Assembly (NCBI RefSeq): GCF_012927115.1
Contig: NZ_JABBFY010000003.1
Location: 248,001-312,000 of the forward strand
Direction of reading: 5' to 3'
DNA: 64,000 nucleotides
DNA from: Sphingomonas sp. G-3-2-10
GTDB taxonomy: Bacteria; Pseudomonadota; Alphaproteobacteria; Sphingomonadales; Sphingomonadaceae
In this document: positions 25,618 through 34,415 of the stretch, piece after piece
How positions within the stretch are numbered: position 1 is the stretch's first letter
Layout of the letters: the number at the start of each line of letters is the position of its first letter
The notes under the pieces: model-generated
What the model saw: the letters and a program-made list of their open reading frames with translations, nothing else
Databases searched by the model: none
What the model was told of the DNA's origin: nothing
Position numbers and translations under genes: made by a program

Positions 25618-26613
25618 ATGTCGACCGTCCCGGTGATCGACGTACACACGCACATGCTGAGCGAGGCCTGGGTGGCCGAGCTTCGCAAGCATGGCGGGCC
25701 GAAATATGAAGTGAAGCCGACCAAGGCGGGACAGGAGACCGTGTTCCTGCGCGGTAACCCGTTCATGACGCTGACGCCGGGCATGTTCGATTACGACCTG
25801 CGCATCGCGAACATGGACAAGGCCGGGGTCGACGTGTCGATCGTGTCGCTGACCTGCCCCAGCGTCTATTGGGGCGGCGAGGCGATCAGCAGCGCGGCCG
25901 CTGCGTCGATGAACGACCTGATGGCGTATCAGCAGAGCCGCTATCCCGACCGCATCCGCTTCTTCGCATCGCTGCCCTGGCAATATGCAGACCGCGCGGT
26001 GGCGGAACTGGATCGGGCAGTGAAGGCGGGCGCGGTGGGCGTGTTCGTTTCGGCCAATATCGACGGCGAGAGCCTGACCGCACCGCAGTTCGCGCCGGTG
26101 TGGGAAGCGATCGACCGGCTGGCCCTGCCCGTGCTGGTGCACCCGACCGCGCCGCAGGGTTCGGTCGAACTCCAGCTCGACGAATATGGGCTGGTGCCGC
26201 CGATCGGCTTCATGATCGATACCACGCTGGCCGTGTCGCGGATGATCCTCGACGGGTTCATCGATCGCTATCCCAACCTCGCGATCATCGCGGGGCATGG
26301 CGGGGCGACCTTGCCCTATCTCGCGGGCCGGCTCGACCGGTGCCACGAGATGATCCCGGCCTGTTCGGAAAAGATCAAGGACAAGCCCTCGACCTATCTC
26401 AAGCGCATCTATTATGACACGGTGGTGTACGAGAAATCGGCGCTCGACCTGTGCATCGAAGTTGCAGGCGGGCCGGAACGGGTCATGTACGGGTCGGATT
26501 ATCCCCATAATATCGGCGACATGGAGGGCTGCCTGGCCCGCGTGGACGCGCTCGATTCCAGCGCGGCGAAGCTGATCCGCAGCGGTACCGCGGAAAAGCT
26601 GTTCCGCCTGTGA
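25618..26613 (+). CDS. Amidohydrolase-fold decarboxylase/hydrolase (ACMSD-like)
   Basis: 331 residues, starting 2 bp after FAH1. It has the amidohydrolase metal ligands: VIDVHTHML at the N-terminus, VHPTAPQG, IAGHGGATLPYLAGR and the aspartate in MYGSDYPHNIGD. This order and the GHGG and GSDYPH motifs are those of the ACMSD/gamma-resorcylate decarboxylase group, which decarboxylate aromatic acids or ring-cleavage products without oxygen. In this row it could remove a carboxylate from a ring or ring-cleavage product. Its stop overlaps the GTG of the aldehyde dehydrogenase (GTGA). Confidence 0.87.
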   Translation: MSTVPVIDVHTHMLSEAWVAELRKHGGPKYEVKPTKAGQETVFLRGNPFMTLTPGMFDYDLRIANMDKAGVDVSIVSLTCPSVYWGGEAISSAAAASMNDLMAYQQSRYPDRIRFFASLPWQYADRAVAELDRAVKAGAVGVFVSANIDGESLTAPQFAPVWEAIDRLALPVLVHPTAPQGSVELQLDEYGLVPPIGFMIDTTLAVSRMILDGFIDRYPNLAIIAGHGGATLPYLAGRLDRCHEMIPACSEKIKDKPSTYLKRIYYDTVVYEKSALDLCIEVAGGPERVMYGSDYPHNIGDMEGCLARVDALDSSAAKLIRSGTAEKLFRL

Positions 26614-28022
26614 CGCAGGTGCGCCTCATTGTCGACGGCAAGCCGCTGGAAACCGCGGCGCGCTTCCCCGTGATCGATCCGGCCACGGGCGAGGCGTTCA
26701 CCGAAGCGCCGCTGGCCAGCGTCGCCGATCTCGACCTTGCGGTCGCGGCGGCGCGGCGGGCGTTTCCGGGATGGGCGGCGACGCCGATCGACGAACGGGC
26801 GCAGGCGATCCTGGCGATTGCCGACGCGATCGAGGCGGAGAAGGAAGCGCTGGCGCGCATCCTGAGCTCGGAACAGGGCAAGCCGGTGCATGGCGGTGCT
26901 GCCGGCGAGATCATGGGATCGGTCGGCTGGGCGCGGGCGACCGCGGGGCTTCGTCCCGAAGTGGACGTCATCAAGGACGACGACAGCGTCCGGGTGGAAG
27001 TGCATCGCAAGCCGCTGGGCGTGGTCGGGTCGATCAGCCCGTGGAATTTCCCGGTGATGATCGCGATCTGGCACATCATCCCCGCGCTGCTGACCGGCAA
27101 TACGGTGGTGATGAAGCCTTCGTCCTATACGCCGCTGACCGCGTTGCGGATGGTGGAGATCGCCAATGCGCATCTGCCGCCGGGCGTGCTCAATTCGGTG
27201 ACCGGCGAGGGCGATATCGGCCGTGGCATGGCCGAGCATCCGGGCATCGACAAGATCGTCTTCACCGGATCGACGCCGACCGGGCGTTCGATCATGGCGA
27301 GCGGTGCTGCGAACCTGAAGCGGCTGACGCTGGAACTCGGCGGCAACGACGCGGCGATCGTGCTGCCCGACGCCGACGTCGAGAAGATCGCGCCGAAGAT
27401 CTTCGCCAAAGCGTTCGGCAATAGCGGGCAGATCTGCGCGGCGCTCAAGCGGCTCTATGTCCATGACAGCATCCATGACGCGCTGGCCGAGAAGCTGGCC
27501 GAGATGGCGCGCGCGGCGGTGGTCGGCGCGGGCAGCGATCCGGCGACCCAGTTCGGCCCGGTGCAGAACCGGATGCAGTTCGATCTGGTCCGCGGCCTGG
27601 CCGACGATGCCCGCGCCAAGGGCGGCAAATTCCTGACCGGCGGTGAGCCGATCGAGGGCAAGGGCTATTTCTTCCCGCTGTCGGTCGTCGTCGATGTCAC
27701 CGACGGCGTGCGCGTTGTCGACGAGGAACAGTTCGGGCCGATCCTGCCGATCATCCGCTATTCCGATCCCGAAGATGCGCTGGCCCGCGCCAATGCCAAC
27801 GAAAATGGCCTGGGCGGCTCGGTCTGGTCGTCCGACGTGGCGGCGGCGACGGCACTGGCGATGCGGCTGGAGAGCGGCACCGCATGGGTCAACGATCATG
27901 CCTCGATCTCGCCCGACGCGCCCTTTGGCGGCGCGAAGCAATCGGGCGTCGGCACCGAATTCGGCCTCTATGGCCTCGAAGAATATATGCAGCTTCAGAC
28001 CGTCAGAGTGGCGAAGAATTGA
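26610..28022 (+). CDS. NAD(P)-dependent aldehyde dehydrogenase
   Basis: 470 residues, GTG start overlapping the amidohydrolase stop. It has the aldehyde dehydrogenase motifs: SPWNFPVMIAIWHIIPALL, KPSSYTP, the general base in LTLELGGNDAAIV, the nucleophilic cysteine in FGNSGQICAALKR and the late EEQFGPILPI. It oxidises an aldehyde to an acid. The succinate-semialdehyde/phenylacetaldehyde-type length fits. Within the proposed scheme it would oxidise the aryl-acetaldehyde released by the ThDP enzyme, or a semialdehyde from ring cleavage. Confidence 0.92.
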   Translation: MTQVRLIVDGKPLETAARFPVIDPATGEAFTEAPLASVADLDLAVAAARRAFPGWAATPIDERAQAILAIADAIEAEKEALARILSSEQGKPVHGGAAGEIMGSVGWARATAGLRPEVDVIKDDDSVRVEVHRKPLGVVGSISPWNFPVMIAIWHIIPALLTGNTVVMKPSSYTPLTALRMVEIANAHLPPGVLNSVTGEGDIGRGMAEHPGIDKIVFTGSTPTGRSIMASGAANLKRLTLELGGNDAAIVLPDADVEKIAPKIFAKAFGNSGQICAALKRLYVHDSIHDALAEKLAEMARAAVVGAGSDPATQFGPVQNRMQFDLVRGLADDARAKGGKFLTGGEPIEGKGYFFPLSVVVDVTDGVRVVDEEQFGPILPIIRYSDPEDALARANANENGLGGSVWSSDVAAATALAMRLESGTAWVNDHASISPDAPFGGAKQSGVGTEFGLYGLEEYMQLQTVRVAKN

Positions 28023-28044
28023 AGCGATTTGAGAGGGTGACGGG

Positions 28045-29325
28045 ATGTTTCAGTTCGACCAGACATTCCGCGATGAGTTCCGCGCCAACTGGCGCGTGCT
28101 GCTGATCGCCGTAACTGCGCTGTTCTTCGGTTTTTCGGCGCCGGCCTATGCGCTGCCGTTCATCTATCCCGAAGTGATCAAGGATTTCGGCTGGACGCGC
28201 GAGCAGGCGACGCTGCTGGCGACTGCCAAATATCTTACGGGCGTGATTTCGTGCCTGGTGTTCGGGCGGTTCCTCGACATCGCGGGGGCGTGGCGTGCGC
28301 TGATGGTCTCCATCCTCTTCGGCGGTGTCGCGTTGTTCGGCTTCGCCTTTGTCGGCGGGCTCACCAGCTATTACGCCGTTGGCGTGCTGCTGGGCATTGC
28401 CGGGCCGGGTGCGATGGTTTCATGCTTCGTGCTGGTCGGCCGCACCTTCCGCGCGTCGCAAGGGACCGCGACCGGCATGGTGCTGCTCGGCACCGCGATC
28501 GGCGGCGTGGTCATGCCGGTGGTCACGGCACAGCTGATCGAGGCGTTCGGGTGGCGCACCGGCATGGCTGCGCTGTCCGCGGGCATTTGGCTCGTCGCGA
28601 TCCCGGCGCTGATCTACGGGATGCTCCGCGTGCCGATCACCGAGCAGGCGGCGAGCGCCAGCGACGCGAGCGAGAGTGTTGGCGTGCGCGAATATTTCGG
28701 CAAGATGATGCGCGGATCGAGCTTCTGGCTGATGTCGACCGCGTTCTTCCTCGTCACCATCGTCGATCAGGCACTGACCCAGCATCAGGTGCTGATGCTG
28801 CTCGATGCCGGCCTTAGCAAGGACGATGGGGCATGGGCGGTGAGCGCGATCGGCGTCGTCGCGATCTTCGGTCGCCTGCTGGCGGGCAATATCCTCGACC
28901 GCAGCTCCAACCGGGGGCTTGCGGGGCTCTATTTCCTGCTGACCACCTGCGCGATCCTGTCGTTCGCGCTGGCCAACCCGATCGTGCTGGTGAGCTATAT
29001 CGTGGTGCGCGCGATGGGCCATTCGAGCGTGATGGTCGATGGCCCGGTAATTTCGCGCCACACCTATGGCACCCAGCATCTGGGGCTGCTGACCGGCCTG
29101 CTGACGGCGATGGCCAATCTCGGATCGGCCACGGGGCCGTGGGTGATGGGGCGGATGTACGACGTTGCCGGATCCTATCAGTACGCGCTGATCCTGTTCA
29201 TGATCCTGCCGGCGGTGTCGGCGGTGTGCATCTGGTTCGTGAACCCGCGCGCGTGGAAGGCCCAGCGCGCGGATGCGCGGCGCCGTCCGGACGAGCCGGC
29301 CGAGGGTAGCCCGGCGGTGGGGTGA
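28045..29325 (+). CDS. MFS transporter (monocarboxylate/oxalate-formate-like)
   Basis: 426 residues with about twelve hydrophobic segments. The start FRDEFRANWRVLLIAVTALFFGFSAPAYALPFIYPEVIKDFGWTR resembles proton-linked carboxylate carriers of the MFS (a cytoplasmic N-terminus, then PxxxPxxxxxFGWxR). It follows the aldehyde dehydrogenase by 22 bp with a ribosome-binding site and ends 9 bp before the convergent dehydratase gene. It probably imports the aromatic acid or a related acid across the inner membrane. Confidence 0.88.
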   Translation: MFQFDQTFRDEFRANWRVLLIAVTALFFGFSAPAYALPFIYPEVIKDFGWTREQATLLATAKYLTGVISCLVFGRFLDIAGAWRALMVSILFGGVALFGFAFVGGLTSYYAVGVLLGIAGPGAMVSCFVLVGRTFRASQGTATGMVLLGTAIGGVVMPVVTAQLIEAFGWRTGMAALSAGIWLVAIPALIYGMLRVPITEQAASASDASESVGVREYFGKMMRGSSFWLMSTAFFLVTIVDQALTQHQVLMLLDAGLSKDDGAWAVSAIGVVAIFGRLLAGNILDRSSNRGLAGLYFLLTTCAILSFALANPIVLVSYIVVRAMGHSSVMVDGPVISRHTYGTQHLGLLTGLLTAMANLGSATGPWVMGRMYDVAGSYQYALILFMILPAVSAVCIWFVNPRAWKAQRADARRRPDEPAEGSPAVG

Positions 29326-29334
29326 CGGAAGAAG

Positions 29335-30291
29335 TTATTCCGCCAGCGCTGCTATCAGCGCCGCCCTGTCGATATTGCCGCCCGAGAGGATCGCGGCGAC
29401 CTTGTGCCCGGCGAGCTCGGGCGAACGCGCGGCGGCGTAGGCGATGGCGCTCTGGGCCTCGACGATCAGATGGCTGTCCAGCGCGAGGCTGCGGAAAGCG
29501 GCCAGCGCTTCGGCTTCGGAGACGACGACCACGCCGTCGATCAGATCGCGCAGCAGCGGCCACATGACTTCCAGCGCCGATTGCTTGCCCGCGCCATTGG
29601 CGAACGTCGCGGTGCGCTCGAAGGGCACGGGATGCCCGGCCGCCAGCGCGGCACTGAGCGGGGCGGCGGCGTCGAGTTCGCAGGCCAGCACGCGCGCCCC
29701 GGTCCCCGCCGCGCGCATCGCGGCCGCCACGCCGGACACGAACCCGCCGCCGCCGAAGGGGACGACGATCGTATCCACTTCGGGCCATTGCTCGACGATC
29801 TCGAGCGCCACCGTGCCGTTGCCGACGATGCCCTCGGGCTCGCACACCGGATGGAGGAACAGTGCGGACGGATCGCCCGCGTCGCGGGTCTCCATGATCC
29901 GCCACCATTCGGCAAATTCATGCGGCACGACCGCGACGCCCAGCCGCTCGAGCGCAGCGAGCTTCACCGCGGCGGCATTGGCTGGAACGTGACAGGTCAG
30001 GCGGATGCCGCGCGCGGCGCCCGCGAGGGCGAGGGCAGGGGCGAAATTGCCCGCGCTCGCGGTCACGATGCCGCCCCGAAGCACCGCGTCGGGCAACTGC
30101 CCGATGATGTTCGCGGCGCAGCGGATCTTGAACGCGCCGCTGGTCTGGAGATTCTCGGCCTTCAGGCGGATCTCGCGGTCGGGCATCGCCGGGGCCGGGA
30201 GCAACGGCGTGCGGATCGTGAGGTCCGCGATCCGGGCGGCGGCGGCGCGGAAATCGGCTTCGGTCTTCGCCAGGATCGCGTCGCGGAGCAT
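29335..30291 (-). CDS. PLP-dependent threonine/serine dehydratase-like ammonia-lyase
   Basis: 318 residues, fold-type II PLP enzyme. The Schiff-base lysine is in LKAENLQTSGAFKIRCAA; GIVTASAGNFAPALALAG is the substrate loop, VPFGGGGFVSGVAAAM the phosphate-binding loop and ILSGGNID the late serine/glycine block. It lacks a C-terminal regulatory ACT domain, so it is the short catabolic form, as in threo-3-hydroxyaspartate ammonia-lyase and serine racemase relatives. It removes ammonia from a beta-hydroxy amino acid through an enamine, which RidA would clear. Its ATG overlaps the stop of FAH2 by one base (TGATG). Confidence 0.85.
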   Translation of the reverse strand: MLRDAILAKTEADFRAAAARIADLTIRTPLLPAPAMPDREIRLKAENLQTSGAFKIRCAANIIGQLPDAVLRGGIVTASAGNFAPALALAGAARGIRLTCHVPANAAAVKLAALERLGVAVVPHEFAEWWRIMETRDAGDPSALFLHPVCEPEGIVGNGTVALEIVEQWPEVDTIVVPFGGGGFVSGVAAAMRAAGTGARVLACELDAAAPLSAALAAGHPVPFERTATFANGAGKQSALEVMWPLLRDLIDGVVVVSEAEALAAFRSLALDSHLIVEAQSAIAYAAARSPELAGHKVAAILSGGNIDRAALIAALAE

Positions 30292-31268
30292 CAGCTGCGG
30301 CGCTCGCCGATCGTGTTGCGCAGGATGCCGATCCCCTCGACTTCCAGCTCGATCACATCGCCCGGCTCGAGATAGCGCCCGGTCTCGAACCCGCAACCGT
30401 TTCCGGCGGTGCCCGATCCGAACACATCGCCGGGATAGAGCGTCTCGTCGCGCGAGACGAAGGCCATGCACTGGGCGAAGCTGAACTGCATGCCCGACGA
30501 ACTTGCGCGGCCCTGAACTTCGCCGTTGATCCGCGATTCCATTGCCAGGTTCGACACGTCGGGCAGTTCGTCGCGCGTGACGATCCACGGGCCCATCGCG
30601 TTGCCGGTGTCGAAATCCTTGCCCTTGGACGGGCCCATGCGGAACTGCTGGTCGCGCACCTGCTCGTCGCGAGCGGAGAAGTCGTTGTAGATCATATAGC
30701 CGAAGATGTGCGCGGCGGCGTCCGCCTCGGCGATGTCCGCGCCGCGCTTGCCGATCACCGCGGCGAATTCCAGCTCATAGTCCATCGTCGTGCTGAAGCG
30801 CGGCCACTGGATCGTGGACTCATGACCCGAGCAGGTCATCCGGTTGCCCTTGAAATAATAGGGGCGCTGATACCAGCTGGCGGGCAGATCATAGGCGCCG
30901 CTGGCCCTGAACCCGGCATAGGCGGCCTCGGGATCGGGCTGGCTCGACGCGCGCATCCGCATGCTGGTCTCCAGCGCCTGAAGACAGTGCAGCTCGAAAT
31001 TGGCGAAGTCGCGGATCGAGTTGGGCACCGGCAGCGGCGGGAGGAAGCGGACCGCATCGGCGGCGTGGCGATGGTCGCCCTTGTTGTTCGCGGCGAGATC
31101 GCGGGCGGCGTTCAGCGCCACATCGCCGCCTTCGATCAGCGCGAGCATCGTGGTGAGGAGAGGCTTGAGCGACGCCGGCGCACCCGCGGCGAGATCGAGG
31201 ATCGACCCGTCGGCCATCGCTGCGCCGGTCCGAGCGCCCTGGCCCGCGTCGAAGGTGACGAGTTTCAT
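30291..31268 (-). CDS. Fumarylacetoacetate hydrolase family protein 2
   Basis: 325 residues. It has the full metal-binding pattern of the family: MDYELEFAAVIGK (ExE), YMIYNDFSARDEQVRDQQ with the aspartate, and GSGTAGNGCGFETGRYLEPGD. The YYFKGNRMTCSG segment precedes the metal site as in true fumarylacetoacetase-type hydrolases. It is therefore the better candidate of the two for a C-C hydrolase acting after the extradiol dioxygenase. It is divergent from the LigB-type gene, with two IclR-type sites in the 90-bp gap, and coupled to the dehydratase. Confidence 0.9.
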   Translation of the reverse strand: MKLVTFDAGQGARTGAAMADGSILDLAAGAPASLKPLLTTMLALIEGGDVALNAARDLAANNKGDHRHAADAVRFLPPLPVPNSIRDFANFELHCLQALETSMRMRASSQPDPEAAYAGFRASGAYDLPASWYQRPYYFKGNRMTCSGHESTIQWPRFSTTMDYELEFAAVIGKRGADIAEADAAAHIFGYMIYNDFSARDEQVRDQQFRMGPSKGKDFDTGNAMGPWIVTRDELPDVSNLAMESRINGEVQGRASSSGMQFSFAQCMAFVSRDETLYPGDVFGSGTAGNGCGFETGRYLEPGDVIELEVEGIGILRNTIGERRS

Positions 31269-31286
31269 CGCTTTCTCCCATATTTT

Positions 31287-31303
31287 ATATCGCTATTCGC
31301 TAC
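31287..31303. promoter_or_regulatory. IclR-type palindrome, FAH2/LigB gap, site A
   Basis: ATATCGCTATTCGCTAC, a weaker copy. Its centre is 20 bp from that of site B, the same spacing as at 18436-18472. Confidence 0.5.
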
Positions 31304-31306
31304 AAA

Positions 31307-31323
31307 GTCACGCATAGCGTAAC
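31307..31323. promoter_or_regulatory. IclR-type palindrome, FAH2/LigB gap, site B
   Basis: GTCACGCATAGCGTAAC, 35 bp before the GTG of the dioxygenase gene. Arms GTnaCG and CGTaAC match the other copies. Confidence 0.6.
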
Positions 31324-31358
31324 AGAATTACACGTCAATCGGTTGAGGGAGGAAGCAA

Positions 31359-32381
31359 GTGGCTGAGATCGTTCTGGGCATCGGATGTGCGCACACGCCT
31401 CAGCTCCACACGCTTGCGCACGACTGGGATATTCGCGCCGCGCGCGACCGGAAGGACGGAATCCCCTTGTGGTTCAAGGGCCGCAAACTGCTCTACGCCG
31501 AACTGGAAGCGGAGCGCGCAGGCGAGGGGATCGGCGAGCTGCTCGACATGCCGACGCGGCAGGCGGCGCTCGACCGCAGCTTCGCGGCGATGGACCAGCT
31601 TCACGAAGCCTATCGCGCGGCGAACCCCGATCTGGTCGTCATCATCGGCAACGACCAGCACGAGATTTTCTCGGAAATGGTGCCCACCTTCGCAGTGATC
31701 GCGGCCGACGAGATCGCCAATATGCCGCGCACCGATGCGCAGATCTCACGCCTGCCGGTGGGGATCGAGATTTCGGATCATGGCCATCTGCCCGAAGCAC
31801 ACACCGTCTATCCGGGCGACCGCCCGTTCGGCCTGCATCTCGGCCGCCATCTGGTGCGCGAGGGCGGGTTCGACGTGACTTTGTGCCACGAGAAGCCGAC
31901 GGTGAAGAACGACAAGTCGCTGCTCTACGGCATGCCGCACGCCTATGGCTTTCTCTACAAGAACATCATGCGCGACGTGATCCGGCCGCATGTTCCGGTG
32001 GATGTGAATTGCTGGTATTACGACAACAGCCCCTCGGCTGCGCGCTGCCATGATTTCGGCGGCGCGGTGGCGCGGGCGATCGCCGATTGGGACAGCGATG
32101 CGCGCGTCGCGATCCTCACCACCGGCGGGCTGACCCATTTCGTGGTCGATCCCGAATGGGATGCGCGCTTCCTCGACGCGATGAAGACCCGCGATCACGA
32201 CTGGCTGCGCGCGATCCCGCAGAACGAACTGATGGCCGGCACCTCGGAGTGCAAGAGCTGGATCGCGACCTCGGCGGCGATGGATGCGGCCGGGCTGTCG
32301 ATGGATGTGGTCGAGTATCAGAAGCTGTACCGCACCGAAGGCGGGACGGGTTCTTCCTGCGCCTTCACCCTGTGGCAGTAA
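31359..32381 (+). CDS. LigB-type extradiol ring-cleavage dioxygenase
   Basis: 340 residues from a GTG with GAGGGAGGAAG just upstream. It matches class III extradiol enzymes (protocatechuate 4,5-dioxygenase LigB, gallate dioxygenase, DHPP dioxygenase MhpB): GCAHTPQL at residues 9-16 gives the first iron histidine, VVIIGNDQHEIF the second iron-binding stretch, and TTGGLTHFVVDPEWD the late histidine. It opens a catechol-type ring next to the diol using Fe(II) and O2. The predicted substrate is the hydroxylase product. It is preceded by two IclR-type sites and followed by IclR2. Confidence 0.9.
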   Translation: MAEIVLGIGCAHTPQLHTLAHDWDIRAARDRKDGIPLWFKGRKLLYAELEAERAGEGIGELLDMPTRQAALDRSFAAMDQLHEAYRAANPDLVVIIGNDQHEIFSEMVPTFAVIAADEIANMPRTDAQISRLPVGIEISDHGHLPEAHTVYPGDRPFGLHLGRHLVREGGFDVTLCHEKPTVKNDKSLLYGMPHAYGFLYKNIMRDVIRPHVPVDVNCWYYDNSPSAARCHDFGGAVARAIADWDSDARVAILTTGGLTHFVVDPEWDARFLDAMKTRDHDWLRAIPQNELMAGTSECKSWIATSAAMDAAGLSMDVVEYQKLYRTEGGTGSSCAFTLWQ

Positions 32382-32442
32382 TCGTAACGGCTTTGGCGCT
32401 GTCTCGCTTCTCGCAACGTTCGGCCCATGCTACGAGGCGCAT

Positions 32443-33216
32443 ATGACCAAGGACAGGGATAGCGCCGACGACGATTTCGGTTCGGCGCGGGTGAAGAGCG
32501 TCGAGGTTACCGTCCAGATCCTGGAGGTATTGACCGAAGCATCCGATCCGGTGCGCGTGACCGATATGGCGCGTCAGCTCGACATGACCAAGGCGCGCGT
32601 GTCGCGGCATTTGCAGACGCTGACCCGGCTGGGTCTGGTCGACAAGGCGCGCGAAGGCGAAGGCTATGTCTTCGGGCGCAAACTGCTGAAGTTCGGCCGC
32701 GCCGCGGTGTATCGCAGCAATCTCGTCCAGCTCGCCCGCCCGTTCCTGCAGGACCTGTTCAACGCGACTGGCCATACGGCGCTGCTGGCCACGCCGACGC
32801 GCGGCGGTGCGATGGTGGTGTCTTCGGTCAACAACCAGTTCGAGCCGGGGATCATGATCCATCCGGGCATGTTGTTCACCCTGCCGAACTCGCCGGCGGC
32901 GCGGCTGATCTATTTCTTCGAGAACCAGAAGCCGTCACCCCCACGCGTGGCGGCCAACCTCGCGGCCTATGGCGTCGATTTCGAGGCCAATCCGCGCGGC
33001 ACCGGGCTGGGCAGCATCGTCGCGCCGATCTTCGAGCCGGACGGTCTGGTCAGCGGGACGATCGGCATCATCCTGTCCTCGTCGCTGCTGTTTCCCGAGC
33101 CGGACGAGAATCTGCTGGCGCAGGTCCGCTACACCGCGGCGCGGTTGCAGAGCGAATATGCCGAGGGCGCGGTGTCGCCCTATATGCCCGAGATGATCGA
33201 GAGCGCTTCGGCCTGA
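32443..33216 (+). CDS. IclR-family transcriptional regulator 2
   Basis: 257 residues. The winged helix shows VRVTDMARQLDMTKARVSRHLQTLTRLGLVDKA; the effector domain has TLPNSPAARLIYFF and a G-L-G-S-I-V-A-P-I-F pattern. The recognition helix (MTKARVSRHLQTL) is very close to that of IclR1 (MTKSRVSRHMSNL), so the two may read the same palindrome. It follows the dioxygenase by 61 bp on the same strand. Its 3' end overlaps the convergent M20 gene by 37 bp. Confidence 0.9.
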   Translation: MTKDRDSADDDFGSARVKSVEVTVQILEVLTEASDPVRVTDMARQLDMTKARVSRHLQTLTRLGLVDKAREGEGYVFGRKLLKFGRAAVYRSNLVQLARPFLQDLFNATGHTALLATPTRGGAMVVSSVNNQFEPGIMIHPGMLFTLPNSPAARLIYFFENQKPSPPRVAANLAAYGVDFEANPRGTGLGSIVAPIFEPDGLVSGTIGIILSSSLLFPEPDENLLAQVRYTAARLQSEYAEGAVSPYMPEMIESASA

Positions 33217-34415
33217 GCGAACGGCGTCGTTGCCAGCCGGTCGAGGAAGTCTTCGCACCGGGCGAGCTGTTCGAGGCTGACATATTCGTCGGGCTTGTGC
33301 GCCTGCTCGATCGAGCCCGGGCCGCATAGGACCGAGGGCACACCCTTGGCCTGAAACAGCCCGGCTTCCGACCCGAAGGCGACGAAGCTGGGCGGGGCAT
33401 TCGATCCGGCGAGGCGCTGGACATAGCGGGTCAGCGGCGCATCGGCGTCGATCGCGAAGCCGGGGACGCGGCCGTTCATCCCGATCCGGATATCCGCATC
33501 GGGCGCGATGGCGCGCATCTCGGGCAGCAAGTCGCGCGCGATCCACGCTTCCAGCTCGGCGATGATCGCGTCGGGATCGGTCCAGGGAAGCGTGCGGATG
33601 TCGAAGCGGAAGCGGCACAGCGCGGGCACGATGTTGCTGGCGAACCCGCCTTCGATCACGCCGACCGACAGTGTCGAAAAGGGCACCGAATAGCCGTCGT
33701 GCCGCTGCTCCTCGGCGCGAAGCTGCGCGGCCTTGGCTTCGATCCAGCCGATCACGCGCGCGGCATAGAAGATCGCGTTCACGCCCATCGGCGCGAGCGA
33801 GCTGTGCATTTCGAGGCCGGTGACCGCGCAGCCATAGGCGCTGCCGGTCTTGTGCCCGATCACGGCGTCCATCGAGGTCGGCTCGCCGACGACGCAGCCG
33901 CGGGGTTTCACGCCGCGATCCACCAGATCGTGGAGCATATGGCCGACGCCCTTGCAGCCGATCTCTTCGTCGAACGAGATTGCGAGATGGACCGGCTCGG
34001 CCAGCGGTGCGGCGGCGAGTGCCGGCACCTTGGCCAGACAGGCGGCGATGAACCCCTTCATGTCGCAGGTGCCGCGCCCGAACAGCTTGCCGTCGCGCTC
34101 TTCCAGCACGAACGGGTCGCTGCTCCAGTTCTGGCCCTCGACCGGCACGACGTCGCTATGGCCGGAGAGGACGATGCCGCCTTCGCCCTTGCCGCCATTC
34201 CTCCCGGGAATCGTCGCGAACAGGTTCGCCTTCCCCGGGTCGCTCCCCTGACTGAGCACGGACTCAATGCCGTGCCCCGCCAGATAATCGCGCACCCAGT
34301 GGATCAGATCGAGATTGGAATCCCGGCTGACCGTGGGAAACGCAACCAGCGTCCGCAGGATGTCGATTGTCGCCGCCGACGGGCGGCGGTCAGCGGACCT
34401 TGCGGCCATGCACAT
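33180..34415 (-). CDS. M20 family deacylase (ArgE/DapE-type)
   Basis: 411 residues, normal for M20A. The two-zinc site is intact: IVLSGHSDVVPVEGQNW, GRGTCDMKGFIAACL, the catalytic EE in SFDEEIGCKG and the late histidine in EQAHKPDEYVS. It hydrolyses an N-acyl amino acid or related amide, as acetylornithine deacetylase does. It overlaps the end of the ThDP gene by 26 bp. No arginine-biosynthesis neighbours are present; the context is catabolic, so deacylation of a conjugated amino acid is more likely than arginine synthesis. An ATG at 34409 is an alternative start. Confidence 0.87.
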   Translation of the reverse strand: MCMAARSADRRPSAATIDILRTLVAFPTVSRDSNLDLIHWVRDYLAGHGIESVLSQGSDPGKANLFATIPGRNGGKGEGGIVLSGHSDVVPVEGQNWSSDPFVLEERDGKLFGRGTCDMKGFIAACLAKVPALAAAPLAEPVHLAISFDEEIGCKGVGHMLHDLVDRGVKPRGCVVGEPTSMDAVIGHKTGSAYGCAVTGLEMHSSLAPMGVNAIFYAARVIGWIEAKAAQLRAEEQRHDGYSVPFSTLSVGVIEGGFASNIVPALCRFRFDIRTLPWTDPDAIIAELEAWIARDLLPEMRAIAPDADIRIGMNGRVPGFAIDADAPLTRYVQRLAGSNAPPSFVAFGSEAGLFQAKGVPSVLCGPGSIEQAHKPDEYVSLEQLARCEDFLDRLATTPFAQAEALSIISGI